A stretch of DNA of 64,000 nucleotides, from positions 56,053 through 120,052 of the forward strand of contig JBAUMF010000008.1 in assembly GCA_049578545.1 (NCBI GenBank), read 5' to 3'. The notes under the pieces were generated by a model, which was not told the DNA's origin, did not search any database, and saw only the letters and a list, made by a program, of their open reading frames with translations. A program made the translations under genes and the position numbers. Numbering within the stretch: position 1 is the stretch's first letter; every line of letters starts with the position of its first letter. The DNA is from DASQBT01 sp049578545 (GTDB lineage Bacteria; Pseudomonadota; Gammaproteobacteria; Burkholderiales; Thiobacillaceae). Below, one piece after another: positions 1 to 8,124 of the stretch.

Positions 1-1
1 T

Positions 2-154
2 CAGGTGAAACTTCAACTTTCGCGTGACTTCAGGCCGTTGCCCAGCCTGCGGCTGAATCCGGAGGTAAAAGACTTGTTTGCCTTCAAATACGAAGATTTC
101 ACCCTGGAAAATTACGATCCACACCCAGGCATCAAGGCGCCGGTGGCGGTTTGA
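2..154 (+). CDS. thyA: Thymidylate synthase, C-terminal 50 residues (partial)
   Basis: This frame is open from the window edge to a TGA at 152-154. It encodes the last 50 residues of a protein ending in YDPHPGIKAPVAV, with RPLP and a KYEDF-type segment before it. That tail is the signature C-terminus of thymidylate synthase, which makes dTMP from dUMP using methylene-tetrahydrofolate. Residues in this tail close over the active site in known enzymes. The rest of the gene lies outside the window. folA, which regenerates the tetrahydrofolate consumed here, lies 1.4 kb downstream on the same strand, so a thyA-transporter-folA unit is likely. The stop overlaps the TTG start of the next gene. Confidence 0.9.
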   Translation, partial: QVKLQLSRDFRPLPSLRLNPEVKDLFAFKYEDFTLENYDPHPGIKAPVAV

Positions 155-1449
155 AGGGGAGACGGAAAAGGGCAAGCTTTGCGCCGGGAGTACGTGGTCG
201 GGAAGTCTGGGCCTGGGCAATGTTCGACTTCGCCAATTCAGGCTATACGACCCTGGTCATCACCGCCATATTCAATGCCTACTTCGTCTCGGTGGTGGCC
301 GGCAATGCCGTCTGGTCGACGCTGGCGTGGACCAGCACCTTGTCTGTTTCTTACGCGCTGGTCATGCTGGTTGGTCCCGTGTTGGGCGCCTATGCTGATG
401 TCCATGCGCGCAAGAAGCAGCTACTGCTGATCACTACAACCGGCTGCGTCCTGTTTACCGCAGGTCTGGCACTGGTTGGCCCCGGAGATACCTGGCTGGC
501 TGCTGTCCTGGTTGTTATCAGTAATTTCTTTTTTTCTGCAGGCGAAAATATTATTGCGGCCTTTCTGCCAGAACTGGCCAAAGGACGTTCACTTGGCAGG
601 GTTTCCGGGTGGGGTTGGGGACTTGGCTATATTGGCGGAATTGTCAGTCTGGCGTGTTCGCTGGCATACGTCACCTGGGCACAGGGCAGGGGACTTGGGG
701 CGAGCCAGTATGTACCGGTAACGATGCTGATCACGGCAGGCCTGTTTGCGCTGGCTTCGCTGCCAACTTTTCTGCTGCTCAAGGAGCGTGCTGTCCCGAG
801 CGCCAATGTCACCGTCGGTTTTGCCCAGACGTTCCAGCGCCTGACTGCAACGCTGATCCATGTTCGTCATTACCAGGATCTTGCCTGGTTCTTCCTTTGC
901 ATTACTGTTTATCAGGCAGGCGTTCAGGTCGTTATCACGCTGGCGGCCATCTATGCGGAACAGGCCATGGGCTTCACTCCGCGCGACACGATCTTGCTCA
1001 TACTGGTGGTGAATTTCACCGCTGCGCTGGGTGCCGCGCTGTTCGGGCATGTTCAGGACCGGATCGGCCACCGTCCAGCAATTGCGCTGACCCTGGTTGG
1101 CTGGCTGGTAATGGTGATGCTCGCCTGGATGGCCAGGGATCGGACTACTTTCTGGCTGGCAGCACAACTTGCCGGTTTGTGTCTCGGATCATCCCAAGCT
1201 GCCGGCAGGGCGCTAGTTGGCTATCTTTCGCCTGCGGCACGCAGGGCAGAGTTCTTCGGCTTATGGGGTTTTGCCGTCAAGCTTTCCTCCATCATCGGGC
1301 CATTAAGCTATGGCCTCGTCAACTGGATATCGGGTGGCGATCATCGCCTTGCCATGCTTGTCACCGGACTCTTCTTTCTCGGTGGGCTTGCCTTGCTGCT
1401 CCCGGTAGATGTTTATCGGGGACGTCGCCATGCGTTGAGGTCGGCATAG
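151..1449 (+). CDS. MFS transporter, UMF1/Atg22-like family
   Basis: A 432-residue polytopic inner-membrane protein with about twelve hydrophobic segments. The N-terminal WAWAMFDFANSGYTT motif is typical of the UMF1 (Atg22-like) branch of the major facilitator superfamily; the substrate is unknown. The conserved WAW block lies upstream of the first internal ATG (220), so the true start is the TTG at 151, which overlaps the thyA TGA (TTGA) and suggests translational coupling. It sits between thyA and folA, but a folate-related role would be speculation. The family assignment is secure from the motif and topology; the substrate is not. Confidence 0.85.
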   Translation: MKGRRKRASFAPGVRGREVWAWAMFDFANSGYTTLVITAIFNAYFVSVVAGNAVWSTLAWTSTLSVSYALVMLVGPVLGAYADVHARKKQLLLITTTGCVLFTAGLALVGPGDTWLAAVLVVISNFFFSAGENIIAAFLPELAKGRSLGRVSGWGWGLGYIGGIVSLACSLAYVTWAQGRGLGASQYVPVTMLITAGLFALASLPTFLLLKERAVPSANVTVGFAQTFQRLTATLIHVRHYQDLAWFFLCITVYQAGVQVVITLAAIYAEQAMGFTPRDTILLILVVNFTAALGAALFGHVQDRIGHRPAIALTLVGWLVMVMLAWMARDRTTFWLAAQLAGLCLGSSQAAGRALVGYLSPAARRAEFFGLWGFAVKLSSIIGPLSYGLVNWISGGDHRLAMLVTGLFFLGGLALLLPVDVYRGRRHALRSA

Positions 1450-1527
1450 CCCATGACCGCTGTTTCATTGGTTAGCCGCCCCCTCTACAATTGTGCGTGC
1501 CTGCTCATGAGTGTGAACATTTAATAC

Positions 1528-2022
1528 ATGCCCCAACAACGCATCTCGCTTATCGCCGCATTGGCGCGGAATGGCGTCATCGGCATCGAAAACCGTTTGC
1601 CGTGGAAGCTGTCGGATGACCTGAAGCATTTCAAGGCACTGACCATGGGCCACCACATCCTCATGGGCCGCAAGACGTATGAGTCCATCGGCCGGCCGCT
1701 GCCAGGGCGTATCACGGTCATCATTACCCGCGGCGGATTCAACGCGCCGAAAGGTTGCGTTGTTGCGCATTCAATCCCTGATGCCATCGCTGCCAGCAAA
1801 GGTGACGAGGAAATCTTTTTCGTTGGTGGTGCAGAGCTATATCGTCAGGCACTGCCCATCACCCATCGGCTCTATCTCACGGAGATTCAGGCGGATGTTC
1901 AAGGCGATGCCTGGTTTCCTGAGTACAACAGGGCGGAGTGGAATGAAGTCAGCCGGGACAAGCGAAAAGACGAAGCATCAGGCTTGGATTACCACTTCGT
2001 GGTTTACGACCGGACAAGCTAA
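1528..2022 (+). CDS. folA: Dihydrofolate reductase
   Basis: A 164-residue enzyme that reduces dihydrofolate to tetrahydrofolate with NADPH in the cytoplasm. Visible family features are the N-terminal ISLIAALARNGVIG strand and loop, NRLPWKLSDDLKHFK carrying the catalytic acidic residue (D in SDDL), the cofactor-binding MGRKTYESIG, the FFVGGAELY motif and the late GDAWFPEY segment. The length is usual for bacterial FolA. It follows the transporter by 78 bp in the order thyA-transporter-folA, which makes functional sense because ThyA oxidises the folate that FolA restores. A short, degraded sequence resembling its 3' part occurs near 6.56 kb. Confidence 0.95.
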   Translation: MPQQRISLIAALARNGVIGIENRLPWKLSDDLKHFKALTMGHHILMGRKTYESIGRPLPGRITVIITRGGFNAPKGCVVAHSIPDAIAASKGDEEIFFVGGAELYRQALPITHRLYLTEIQADVQGDAWFPEYNRAEWNEVSRDKRKDEASGLDYHFVVYDRTS

Positions 2023-2480
2023 GCGATCAATGAAGGGGTTCCTCATCGCGTCGGATCTGAGGAAAGATCTGTCCCAGTTCGGCCAACTGCCGTCCTTCGT
2101 GAAGCGGCGAAATTGCAGCGGTGAGCTTCCACTCCCCACCAGGTTGGAGGCATTCGCAAAGACTGCTGTTCACCAATTGCGAAGCTCTGCCGGACCTCAT
2201 GCGTGACCCCAGCGGTTTCGTCGCCATCCTGGGAAACGACCTTGACCGCCTCAAGCCAGCATGAATTCCCAGCCATCGCCCGCCCGGAAACATGCAAATT
2301 AACTTGTTACTGCGGTGGTGTGGCTATACTGCAAGTGTGCGTCGATCTTGGCCCGGTTCGGTGAATTTGATGTTCTGTGACACACATGCCAGGGTCGTGT
2401 AACGGGTCGAATGGCTCAATACCTGCGAGCAAACATAGATGCCGCCGGTAACGCGTGGACATGAATGAGGGATGGAAGTC
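2023..2480. other. Gene-free stretch between folA and the cytochrome gene
   Basis: No ORF here has a family signature. Two overlapping minus-strand frames (about 2027-2297) look somewhat protein-like, for example EWKLTAAISPLHEGRQ, but switch frame near 2150. They could be a frameshifted remnant; I cannot name it. Nothing else convincing is seen. Confidence 0.4.
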
Positions 2481-2795
2481 ATGAACAAGATCGTCAACCT
2501 GATGCTGGCTGGTTGTTCCTTATATGCTCTACCGGCTCTGGCCGCGCCATTCGACGGCGGCGATCCGGCCAAGGGAAAGTCCCTGTACGACTCTCAATGC
2601 GCCAGTTGCCATGCCGCCCAATACGATGGTGACGACAGCAAGATGTTCACGCGTGTCGACCATCGCATAAAGAGCGCCTCCGCGTTGGCCCAGCAGATCT
2701 CTGCCTGCGGCGCCGTCCAGAACATCAACCTGTTTCCCGAGGACGAAGCAAACATCGGCGCCTACCTGAACCAGCAGTATTACAAGTTCAAATAG
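2481..2795 (+). CDS. Small monohaem c-type cytochrome
   Basis: A 104-residue exported protein with an N-terminal signal (MNKIVNLMLAGCSLYALPALAA) and one CASCH haem-binding motif preceded by GKSLYDSQ, as in class I cytochromes c. M at SKMFTR or nearby is a candidate distal ligand. It would act as a periplasmic electron carrier. I prefer the ATG at 2481 over 2472 because it gives the shorter, typical signal peptide. It is not clearly in an operon; a second haem-motif protein lies just downstream on the opposite strand. The redox partner is unknown. Confidence 0.8.
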   Translation: MNKIVNLMLAGCSLYALPALAAPFDGGDPAKGKSLYDSQCASCHAAQYDGDDSKMFTRVDHRIKSASALAQQISACGAVQNINLFPEDEANIGAYLNQQYYKFK

Positions 2796-2933
2796 TCAGT
2801 TATCAGTCCGCAGTGATTGGTCAATGCCTCGCGACCAGCCTTCTACGCAGGATTTTCGCCCAACCTCGGCCAGTTTCTGACGTCAGGCCTATCTTTGAAG
2901 AGGTCGGCTTGAGCTGGCATGTTGATAACTGAC
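2795..2933. repeat. 139-bp segment bounded by an 11-bp inverted repeat
   Basis: GTCAGTTATCA at 2795-2805 is matched exactly by TGATAACTGAC at 2923-2933, and both copies are followed by an AGTCCGC string. It lies directly after the cytochrome stop codon. It could be a long-loop transcript structure or a small decayed mobile element; there is no coding content. Confidence 0.4.
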
Positions 2934-3024
2934 AGTCCGCGTTCAGACTGACAGACGCTGCGCCGCGTTATCGAGCAGCGTCCTGTGAAGCCTAGGCCAT
3001 TTAATTCGAACCCATTTGAATTAA

Positions 3025-3801
3025 TCAGTCATCCACAGCAATCGTCACGCTCATCAACCCAATGACGTCTCCCGCCTCCAGACCATCCTTGTGGAAGCCA
3101 AGCATGTCGGGCTCACCCTTCGGCTTGCCATGGCAGGACAGGCAGGCCGGAATGAGGCGGATTGGTTTCATGTAGCGATACACGTCCTGCTTGCCCATGG
3201 TGGTGAACGCGGTGTACGGCTTGTTGTCATCCTGGCCCGCCGCGACAAATTGCTTCAGCACGCTCAGTTCCAGTTTGTCAGGCACATTGATCGGGCTGCG
3301 GTAAGTGCGGCCGGGCTGCCTGATGATGATGCCGGTGCGGGCCGTGAATACCTGTCCCATCTCGCGCGCCCACTTGGCTGGCAGGAAGTGCTTCCAGGCA
3401 ATGCCCTTGACGTTGATGCGATCCTGGTTGTTGTCGACTACCTGGCGCCCGGCCCAGAAGAGCTTTTCCATGATCTTCTTCTGGTTGGGGGTGGCGTCGA
3501 TCATGTCTGGTTCGACAGCGGCCCGCCATTGCCGCTCAAAGAACTCACCGGAAAAACCCTTGTCGCCCAAGGTTGGATCGACGAGCTTCTTGGAGTTGGC
3601 CAGAAGGATCATGAACCCGGCCTTAACCGACTTGGCAAGCATGTCCGCCGTTGCTTCGGCGTCGGCGCGCGGGGTTTTATCCAGGAAAAGGTATTCCGGA
3701 TAGCCCCCCGTCGCCGCCACGCCAACGGGATCAGATATTGGCTGCATGGCTGTCAATGATGTGGTTGCTGCAATTAGCAGAAGTGCAATTTGGAGTTTCA
3801 T
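3025..3801 (-). CDS. DUF3365 (Tll0287-like) haem-binding periplasmic protein
   Basis: A 258-residue protein with an N-terminal signal peptide (MKLQIALLLIAATTSLTAMQ) and a single CLSCH c-type haem motif about 40 residues from the C-terminus, followed by GKPKGEPDMLG. The layout of an all-exported domain with RTGIIIRQPGRTYRSP and a late CxxCH matches the DUF3365/Tll0287-like family, a PAS-like haem domain used for redox sensing or electron transfer. Here it is a free-standing protein with no attached kinase or cyclase. It is convergent with the small cytochrome c gene, separated by about 230 bp. The family is fairly sure; the function is not. Confidence 0.75.
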   Translation of the reverse strand: MKLQIALLLIAATTSLTAMQPISDPVGVAATGGYPEYLFLDKTPRADAEATADMLAKSVKAGFMILLANSKKLVDPTLGDKGFSGEFFERQWRAAVEPDMIDATPNQKKIMEKLFWAGRQVVDNNQDRINVKGIAWKHFLPAKWAREMGQVFTARTGIIIRQPGRTYRSPINVPDKLELSVLKQFVAAGQDDNKPYTAFTTMGKQDVYRYMKPIRLIPACLSCHGKPKGEPDMLGFHKDGLEAGDVIGLMSVTIAVDD

Positions 3802-4006
3802 GGTTCCATCTCCTCAAGATAATGGCCGTGGCCGGCGCTACCATTTCGTCTAACAGATGATCGAGGGTTCCCGAGACCGCACATTGATGAAGTAGAATGG
3901 CGCCCTCGTCGCGCCCCGGCCACAGCGGACAGTCATGCCACCCCGATAAGCGACGTTCATGGCTGAGTATTGGCTAGAGGCCCATTCGCTTGAGCATGGG
4001 CAACGA

Positions 4007-4363
4007 TTAATTGTCGCAACCGCCCGATTCGTGAACTGGCCGACCCGTTTGAGAATCGATCAATGGATCGCCCTCCTCATCGGTCTTGACGGTGCCGACA
4101 AACATCATGAATTTAATCCGGTCAAAATTATTCTCCAAAGCTTGATCGACTTCCCTATCCGTCAGCCCATCATAGATATAGACTCTGCCGGACTGTTCAT
4201 CCCGCAATTCACGGGGGGTAGGGTGCATCAGGCGCCTTACCTGCCAGTCATGTAACGCAGTCTCAGGATCAGTCGCAGAATCCCACGCCAATGCTTCGGT
4301 AGATAACATTAGTGCCGTCATGCCGATAGCTGCACACATACCGACAGCCACACTTCCATTCAT
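4007..4363 (-). CDS. Small secreted protein of unknown function, copy 1
   Basis: A 118-residue protein with an N-terminal signal sequence (start at the ATG at 4363, with an AAGGAG ribosome site about 6 bases upstream). The mature part carries LHDWQVRRLMHPTPRELRD, YIYDGLTDREVDQAL, FVGTVKTD and a C-terminal ESGGCDN. A close paralogue with the same signature lies at 42812-43210. I do not recognise the family and will not assign a function. One C-terminal cysteine near the very end is invariant between the copies. A GAACAAT/ATTGTTC inverted repeat lies about 40 bases upstream. Confidence 0.7.
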   Translation of the reverse strand: MNGSVAVGMCAAIGMTALMLSTEALAWDSATDPETALHDWQVRRLMHPTPRELRDEQSGRVYIYDGLTDREVDQALENNFDRIKFMMFVGTVKTDEEGDPLIDSQTGRPVHESGGCDN

Positions 4364-4403
4364 TTCACTCTCCTTAAGCATAAGGAGGAGATATTCATCG
4401 TAG

Positions 4404-4422
4404 GAACAATTGGGGATTGTTC
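4404..4422. promoter_or_regulatory. Inverted repeat upstream of secreted protein copy 1
   Basis: GAACAAT, a 5-base spacer, then ATTGTTC: perfect 7-bp arms placed 41 bases before the 4363 start codon. The position suits an operator, but no regulator can be named. Confidence 0.35.
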
Positions 4423-4769
4423 AATAAGGCATTAGACATATTGACATGGAGAGACTCTGCACTTTAGCAAGCCGATGACAGATCGAGCTCTAGTCCTGTT
4501 CTGGGTTAAGGTTTCATCCCTTTGGGGGATGGGTTGCGCAGCAAGGGCCCAGCTGCTGAACGCAAAGACGCGTCACCGACTCCATGACTTGTCGGTGTGC
4601 AGTTACAACCGACAGTGACGCAGACCGGATGGTAGCTGCTGAATGAATGCTTCGGCCGACGTGCTGGCGACATTCGATCTTGGCACTCGTCTACTCAAGA
4701 ACGGATACCAGCCATTAGCACTTCACTGGCGTCAACGGCAGGAACGGGTCGATAAGCGACCTCAAGCCA
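4423..4769. other. Stretch without a recognisable gene
   Basis: It lies between copy 1 of the small secreted protein and the ferrochelatase remnant. The plus-strand frame from 4643 contains LLKNGYQPLAL, reminiscent of the start of some primase-polymerase domains, but runs on into the antisense of the remnant, so I do not call a gene. There is a small CATCCC/GGGATG hairpin at 4515-4531 without a T-tract. Confidence 0.4.
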
Positions 4770-4990
4770 CTACGCGCCCGCAGCTTCTACCCGTGCCGCT
4801 GACTCGGCTAGCTGCACTGTTACATCATCCTGATTCCAGCTTTCGCCGAGCCAGCCACCCGGGTTTCCAGTGCAATTTGTCCAAGCGCATCAATCCATGC
4901 AGGTGATTCTGTGAGAGCCGGGTGTAGCGTAATGGTTTGCCGCCTGCGATGAGGAAGTTGTTGAGGCCCTCTTGGATAACTCCCTGGCCC
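4770..4990 (-). pseudogene. hemH: Decayed 3' fragment of a ferrochelatase gene
   Basis: Reading the minus strand in pieces gives NNFLIAGGKPLRY, AWIDALGQIALE and GWLGESWNQDDV, then QLAESAARVEAAGA followed by a stop at 4770. These match FLNAGGKSFHY, DWIDALGQIALEN, GWVSETWNQDEI and QLAASAARYKAAISR at the C-terminus of the intact hemH at 8125-9225. The pieces lie in different frames, so at least two small indels have occurred. The 5' four-fifths of the gene is missing. It abuts the end of the K+ channel gene, marking a rearrangement boundary. Confidence 0.85.
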
Positions 4991-4993
4991 TGT

Positions 4994-6196
4994 TTATCGG
5001 TTCGAATCTTCCCGATCAGTGTTGCCTGGTGCTTGCTGACGCAGCCGCTCTTCTGTAACTTTCTCGATGGCCACTTTAAGATCGGGGTACTTGGTCATAA
5101 GCTGACGGAAATCGTTCACGTCGAGTGACAGAAGTCGGCATTCGTTGAGGGTGATAACCGTAGCAGTGCGCGATATGTCCTTGATCAGTGCAATCTCGCC
5201 GAAGTACTTCCCCTTGCCAAGCCGCACTGGATTGGGTTGCACTTCCACTTCAACTTCGCCTGACATGATGAAGAACATCGCATCTGCAGCCTCTCCTCGC
5301 CGCACCACCACCTGCCGCGCCGGCAGCACTTGCGTTTTCAGCAATCGTGCAATATCGGCAATCCGGGTTGCATCAAGTGATGCGAACAATGGCAGTCCCG
5401 CAACAGTTTGCCACGTCACGATGAAGTCCCGCTTGCGGATTTCCGTGGCGAAGCCGTTGGCGAGTATCCCCGCCGGAACGGCAAACATGGCAATGCCCAG
5501 CAACATGGTGAATCCACCAAATACCTTGCCCAGTGGCGTAATGGGGATGATGTCACCGTATCCAACGGTTGCCATGGTGGCGATGGCCCACCACATTGCA
5601 TGTGGAATGCTTCGGAAGGCGTCAGGCTGCGCGTTGCGCTCGAGCACAAACATGACAGCCGAAACCAATACCATCAGCACCGTCATTGCCATCAGTCCGG
5701 AAAGCAGGGATCGGCGCTCACTGCGGAACACTGCGGCAAAAAGGGAAAGTGACTTGGCATAGCGTGCAGATTTCAGAAGTCCAAGCAGCGTCAGAAGGTT
5801 GGCGTACTCATGATCTAATGCCAAAAAGAGGCCGATGTAAGGTGGCACGATGACCAAAAGGTCGATTACACCGAGGAATGATGTCAGGTAGCGCCGACGC
5901 GCATGCCATGCCTGCGTTCTGGTTCCCGGTTCACTTTCTGGTGCAGCCCAAATCCGACAGAAATATTCAATTGTGAAGATGAGGGTAGTTATGCTGATAA
6001 CCGGGTGCAATATCTGTTTCCTGAAGCCGTATAGGTCAGGCAGGGTTCCGAGCACGATCCCCGTAACACTGGCAGCAATGGAGATGATGAGCACGCTGGT
6101 GACGATGGTACGAGGCCCGAATCCTGTGTCGTGCTGGGCCAAGCTATTGTAGACGGCCGCCCGGCATTTTTGCAGAAGCGAAAGGTCCAAGCTCAT
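4994..6196 (-). CDS. Voltage-gated-like K+ channel with cyclic-nucleotide-binding domain
   Basis: A 400-residue inner-membrane protein. Six hydrophobic segments fill roughly residues 30-250. The pore carries the K+ selectivity filter TVGYGD with the preceding MWWAIATMA pore helix. A C-terminal cNMP-binding domain (about 275-385) has GEAADAMFFIMSGEVEVEV and KGKYFGEIALIKDISRTATV. The S4-like segment has few basic residues, so voltage dependence may be weak, as in the MlotiK1 type. The likely role is ligand-modulated K+ conductance. It is flanked by a hemH remnant on one side and about 500 bp of non-coding DNA on the other, suggesting an accessory insertion. Confidence 0.85.
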   Translation of the reverse strand: MSLDLSLLQKCRAAVYNSLAQHDTGFGPRTIVTSVLIISIAASVTGIVLGTLPDLYGFRKQILHPVISITTLIFTIEYFCRIWAAPESEPGTRTQAWHARRRYLTSFLGVIDLLVIVPPYIGLFLALDHEYANLLTLLGLLKSARYAKSLSLFAAVFRSERRSLLSGLMAMTVLMVLVSAVMFVLERNAQPDAFRSIPHAMWWAIATMATVGYGDIIPITPLGKVFGGFTMLLGIAMFAVPAGILANGFATEIRKRDFIVTWQTVAGLPLFASLDATRIADIARLLKTQVLPARQVVVRRGEAADAMFFIMSGEVEVEVQPNPVRLGKGKYFGEIALIKDISRTATVITLNECRLLSLDVNDFRQLMTKYPDLKVAIEKVTEERLRQQAPGNTDREDSNR

Positions 6197-6717
6197 GGTA
6201 TTGATATGCCTCCATCTTCTGAGTCAAATCCATTTCTGTGGCCATGCGCCGTATTCAAGATCCTCCCGCGCGGTGTTTGACTGACACGTGAATAATATGT
6301 CGGGACCTTTGGGGAAAATCCGACGTACCACCCAACCTTGGCCACATTTTGCATTTGGACCCCGATCTGATTTTGACAGGAGATCAGATCATAAAGAAGT
6401 GGAATAAGGAAGTCGGATTAATGGCCTTCTAGCTTAAAGCGGAGCCAGGGAAGCCAGTCAAGCATAGTTGCGGCAGACGGGATTGTTGAACGCGGGCTAT
6501 TTACCACTGATGGGGAAAAGAAGTGAAGGCATGAGCGTTCGCGTTGCCACGCGGTGTCTATGGCGATGCCTGGTTCCCTCAATGCGAACACTCTGCGGCG
6601 CGTAATCACAGTCAGTTCCTTCCGATCATCGGTATACGTCTCGTCGAGCGGTAAAGGTTCATTCTGAAACCTGTAAGGCAGACAGTGTTGCAACACTCCG
6701 CGGTTCAAATCAAAACC
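6197..6717. other. Non-coding stretch with a possible folA remnant
   Basis: No intact gene is seen. A GATCTGAT/ATCAGATC inverted repeat lies at 6364-6390 (11-base spacer). At 6562-6625 on the plus strand GDAWFPQCEHSAARNHSQ resembles the late segment of dihydrofolate reductase; see the separate pseudogene entry. Confidence 0.5.
6562..6625 (+). pseudogene. Possible degraded dihydrofolate reductase fragment
   Basis: GGCGATGCCTGGTTCCCT differs by one base from the corresponding stretch of folA (about 1905-1922). The translation GDAWFPQCEHSAARNHS follows the GDAWFP-x-hydrophobic-D-x-x-x-W-R pattern seen in FolA proteins. Similarity fades after about 60 bases and no upstream part is present. It is short, so it may be chance. 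Confidence 0.35.
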
Positions 6718-7344
6718 TCATATTTGCGGTGTTGTTACACTATTGTGCAAGTCCGTTCGTCGGTCCGATCGTATCAAGCGTTGAAGGAATGCACGCACCG
6801 CAAGGACAATGAGCAGGCTGGACAGATAACCAGCCAGGACATCAGCCGGGAAGTGATCACCCAGGCTGATTCGCGACACGCCTACCCAAAAAACCACAAT
6901 GGCTGCCAGATATCGGCCCGGTTTGTTAAGCAATGGCCAGATGCTTGCAGCGCATAACATCACGAACGAAGAATGGCCGCTGGGCAGACTGTGATGCAGC
7001 TGAATTTCTCCGACAGCGTGCACCGTACCTGAGGGCAGCGCCAGAAGGGGGCGTGGAAAATCCAGGTAGGGCTTTATCCAGCCCAGAAACCAGCCATCCA
7101 TATTGTAGGCAGAGGCAACTACACCGATCGCCAGTATCCAGGTCATTCCATCTTGCTTGCGGCTCCGTCCCACCACAATGACTGCAGTTGCGCACAACAT
7201 CGCCATATAAAGCGGAAAGTGAACGTGATCACCAATGGCTGTGCCCAGCTGCATGGTCCGATCCAGAAGCGCACTGTGGACGTCGTTGATAAGATGGAAC
7301 AACCAGACATTGAAGCCGCCCCAATCGTAAAGAATTGCTTTCAT
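6718..7344 (-). CDS. PAP2-superfamily membrane phosphatase
   Basis: A 208-residue inner-membrane protein with about five hydrophobic segments and the three PAP2 motifs: KPYLDFPRP, PSGHS, and SRISLGDHFPADVLAG with the catalytic histidine. Such enzymes dephosphorylate lipid phosphates, for example undecaprenyl diphosphate or phosphatidate, on the periplasmic face. I start it at the ATG at 7344 (MKAILYDWGG) because the 41-residue extension upstream overlaps the preceding gene and is not membrane-like. It follows the DUF4337 gene by 7 bases, so the two form an operon. Its substrate cannot be told from sequence; it could be a bcrC/ybjG-like recycling enzyme. Confidence 0.85.
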   Translation of the reverse strand: MKAILYDWGGFNVWLFHLINDVHSALLDRTMQLGTAIGDHVHFPLYMAMLCATAVIVVGRSRKQDGMTWILAIGVVASAYNMDGWFLGWIKPYLDFPRPLLALPSGTVHAVGEIQLHHSLPSGHSSFVMLCAASIWPLLNKPGRYLAAIVVFWVGVSRISLGDHFPADVLAGYLSSLLIVLAVRAFLQRLIRSDRRTDLHNSVTTPQI

Positions 7345-7351
7345 GACTGAA

Positions 7352-7921
7352 TCAGCCAAACCACGCCAGTGCCCACAGACTGATGCCACCAATAGCCGCC
7401 ATGGCCCCAACAAGAAATAACCAGCGCGCCCGGGTGAGTGCAGTAATGGAAGCGAGCGAGATGGCAATCTGAATCAGAGTCATGGCCTGAGCAAGGTGAT
7501 GATGCGGATGCATGGTTTGTTCACTCGCCTGGTTCGCAAGCTCATATTTCTTCTCGAGGTTCTCCGCCTTCAGCCTGATATCTTCCTTTTGCTTGCTGTA
7601 TTTCTCGACTTCGTCGCGGTAGAAGGCTTTCTTGTCCGCAGGGGCCAGATCTGCGGCCATCTCCATGAGGTGGCCCTTGGTGCTTTTGGCCTGGTAGTAG
7701 TTCCACTGATCCGTGGCCAGGGATTTCTGCAGCACGGCCTCGTTCTTGTACAGCATGGCCTCGTTCTGGGTGGCGCTGCCCTGGTAGCTGATGATTGCCC
7801 CTAATGTTGACAGGATGGCAGTGAAAATGGCCACCTGTTGCCCCAGGCCCGGCCCATGCTGTGCATGATGTTCGAGCGCGTGGTCATGGGCGCCATGGAC
7901 GTGGAAATCATCGTCTGACAT
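7352..7921 (-). CDS. DUF4337 membrane protein
   Basis: A 189-residue protein. After a histidine-rich, charged N-terminus there is a hydrophobic segment (AIFTAILSTLGAIISY), the family-typical QGSATQNEAMLYKNEAV, a long charged helical region (about 70-125) likely to form a coiled coil, and two closing membrane segments. This matches DUF4337, whose function is unknown. The start is the ATG at 7921, where GGAGA sits 6 bases upstream; the TTG three bases earlier is poorly placed. It heads the two-gene unit with the PAP2 phosphatase. Confidence 0.75.
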   Translation of the reverse strand: MSDDDFHVHGAHDHALEHHAQHGPGLGQQVAIFTAILSTLGAIISYQGSATQNEAMLYKNEAVLQKSLATDQWNYYQAKSTKGHLMEMAADLAPADKKAFYRDEVEKYSKQKEDIRLKAENLEKKYELANQASEQTMHPHHHLAQAMTLIQIAISLASITALTRARWLFLVGAMAAIGGISLWALAWFG

Positions 7922-8124
7922 CAAATTTCTCCAAGCAAAAGAGGGGCCGAATTGAGGCGCCCAACAAATCGTAGCAACGGAATTACAGACTTAAAAATGA
8001 GCCTCTCGCGGCGATGCCCGGTTTATCCATGCTGCAGGGTTGCGAAGCCAGACCAAGGATGTCAGGGATGTATGTTCTGCTGCACCGTGATGAGTTAACC
8101 GTTCAGAACATGCATGGGCTTGTT

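Noticed and set aside
2027..2297. Two overlapping minus-strand ORFs after folA considered as one frameshifted gene
   Set aside because: The sequence is somewhat protein-like but I cannot match it to any family, so no pseudogene is called; a translated search would decide.
3091..3759. 222-residue plus-strand ORF opposite the DUF3365 gene
   Set aside because: Antisense shadow; the minus-strand frame has a signal peptide and a CxxCH haem motif.
6418..6708. 96-residue minus-strand ORF before the PAP2 gene
   Set aside because: No ribosome site or motif, and it runs antisense to the possible folA fragment.
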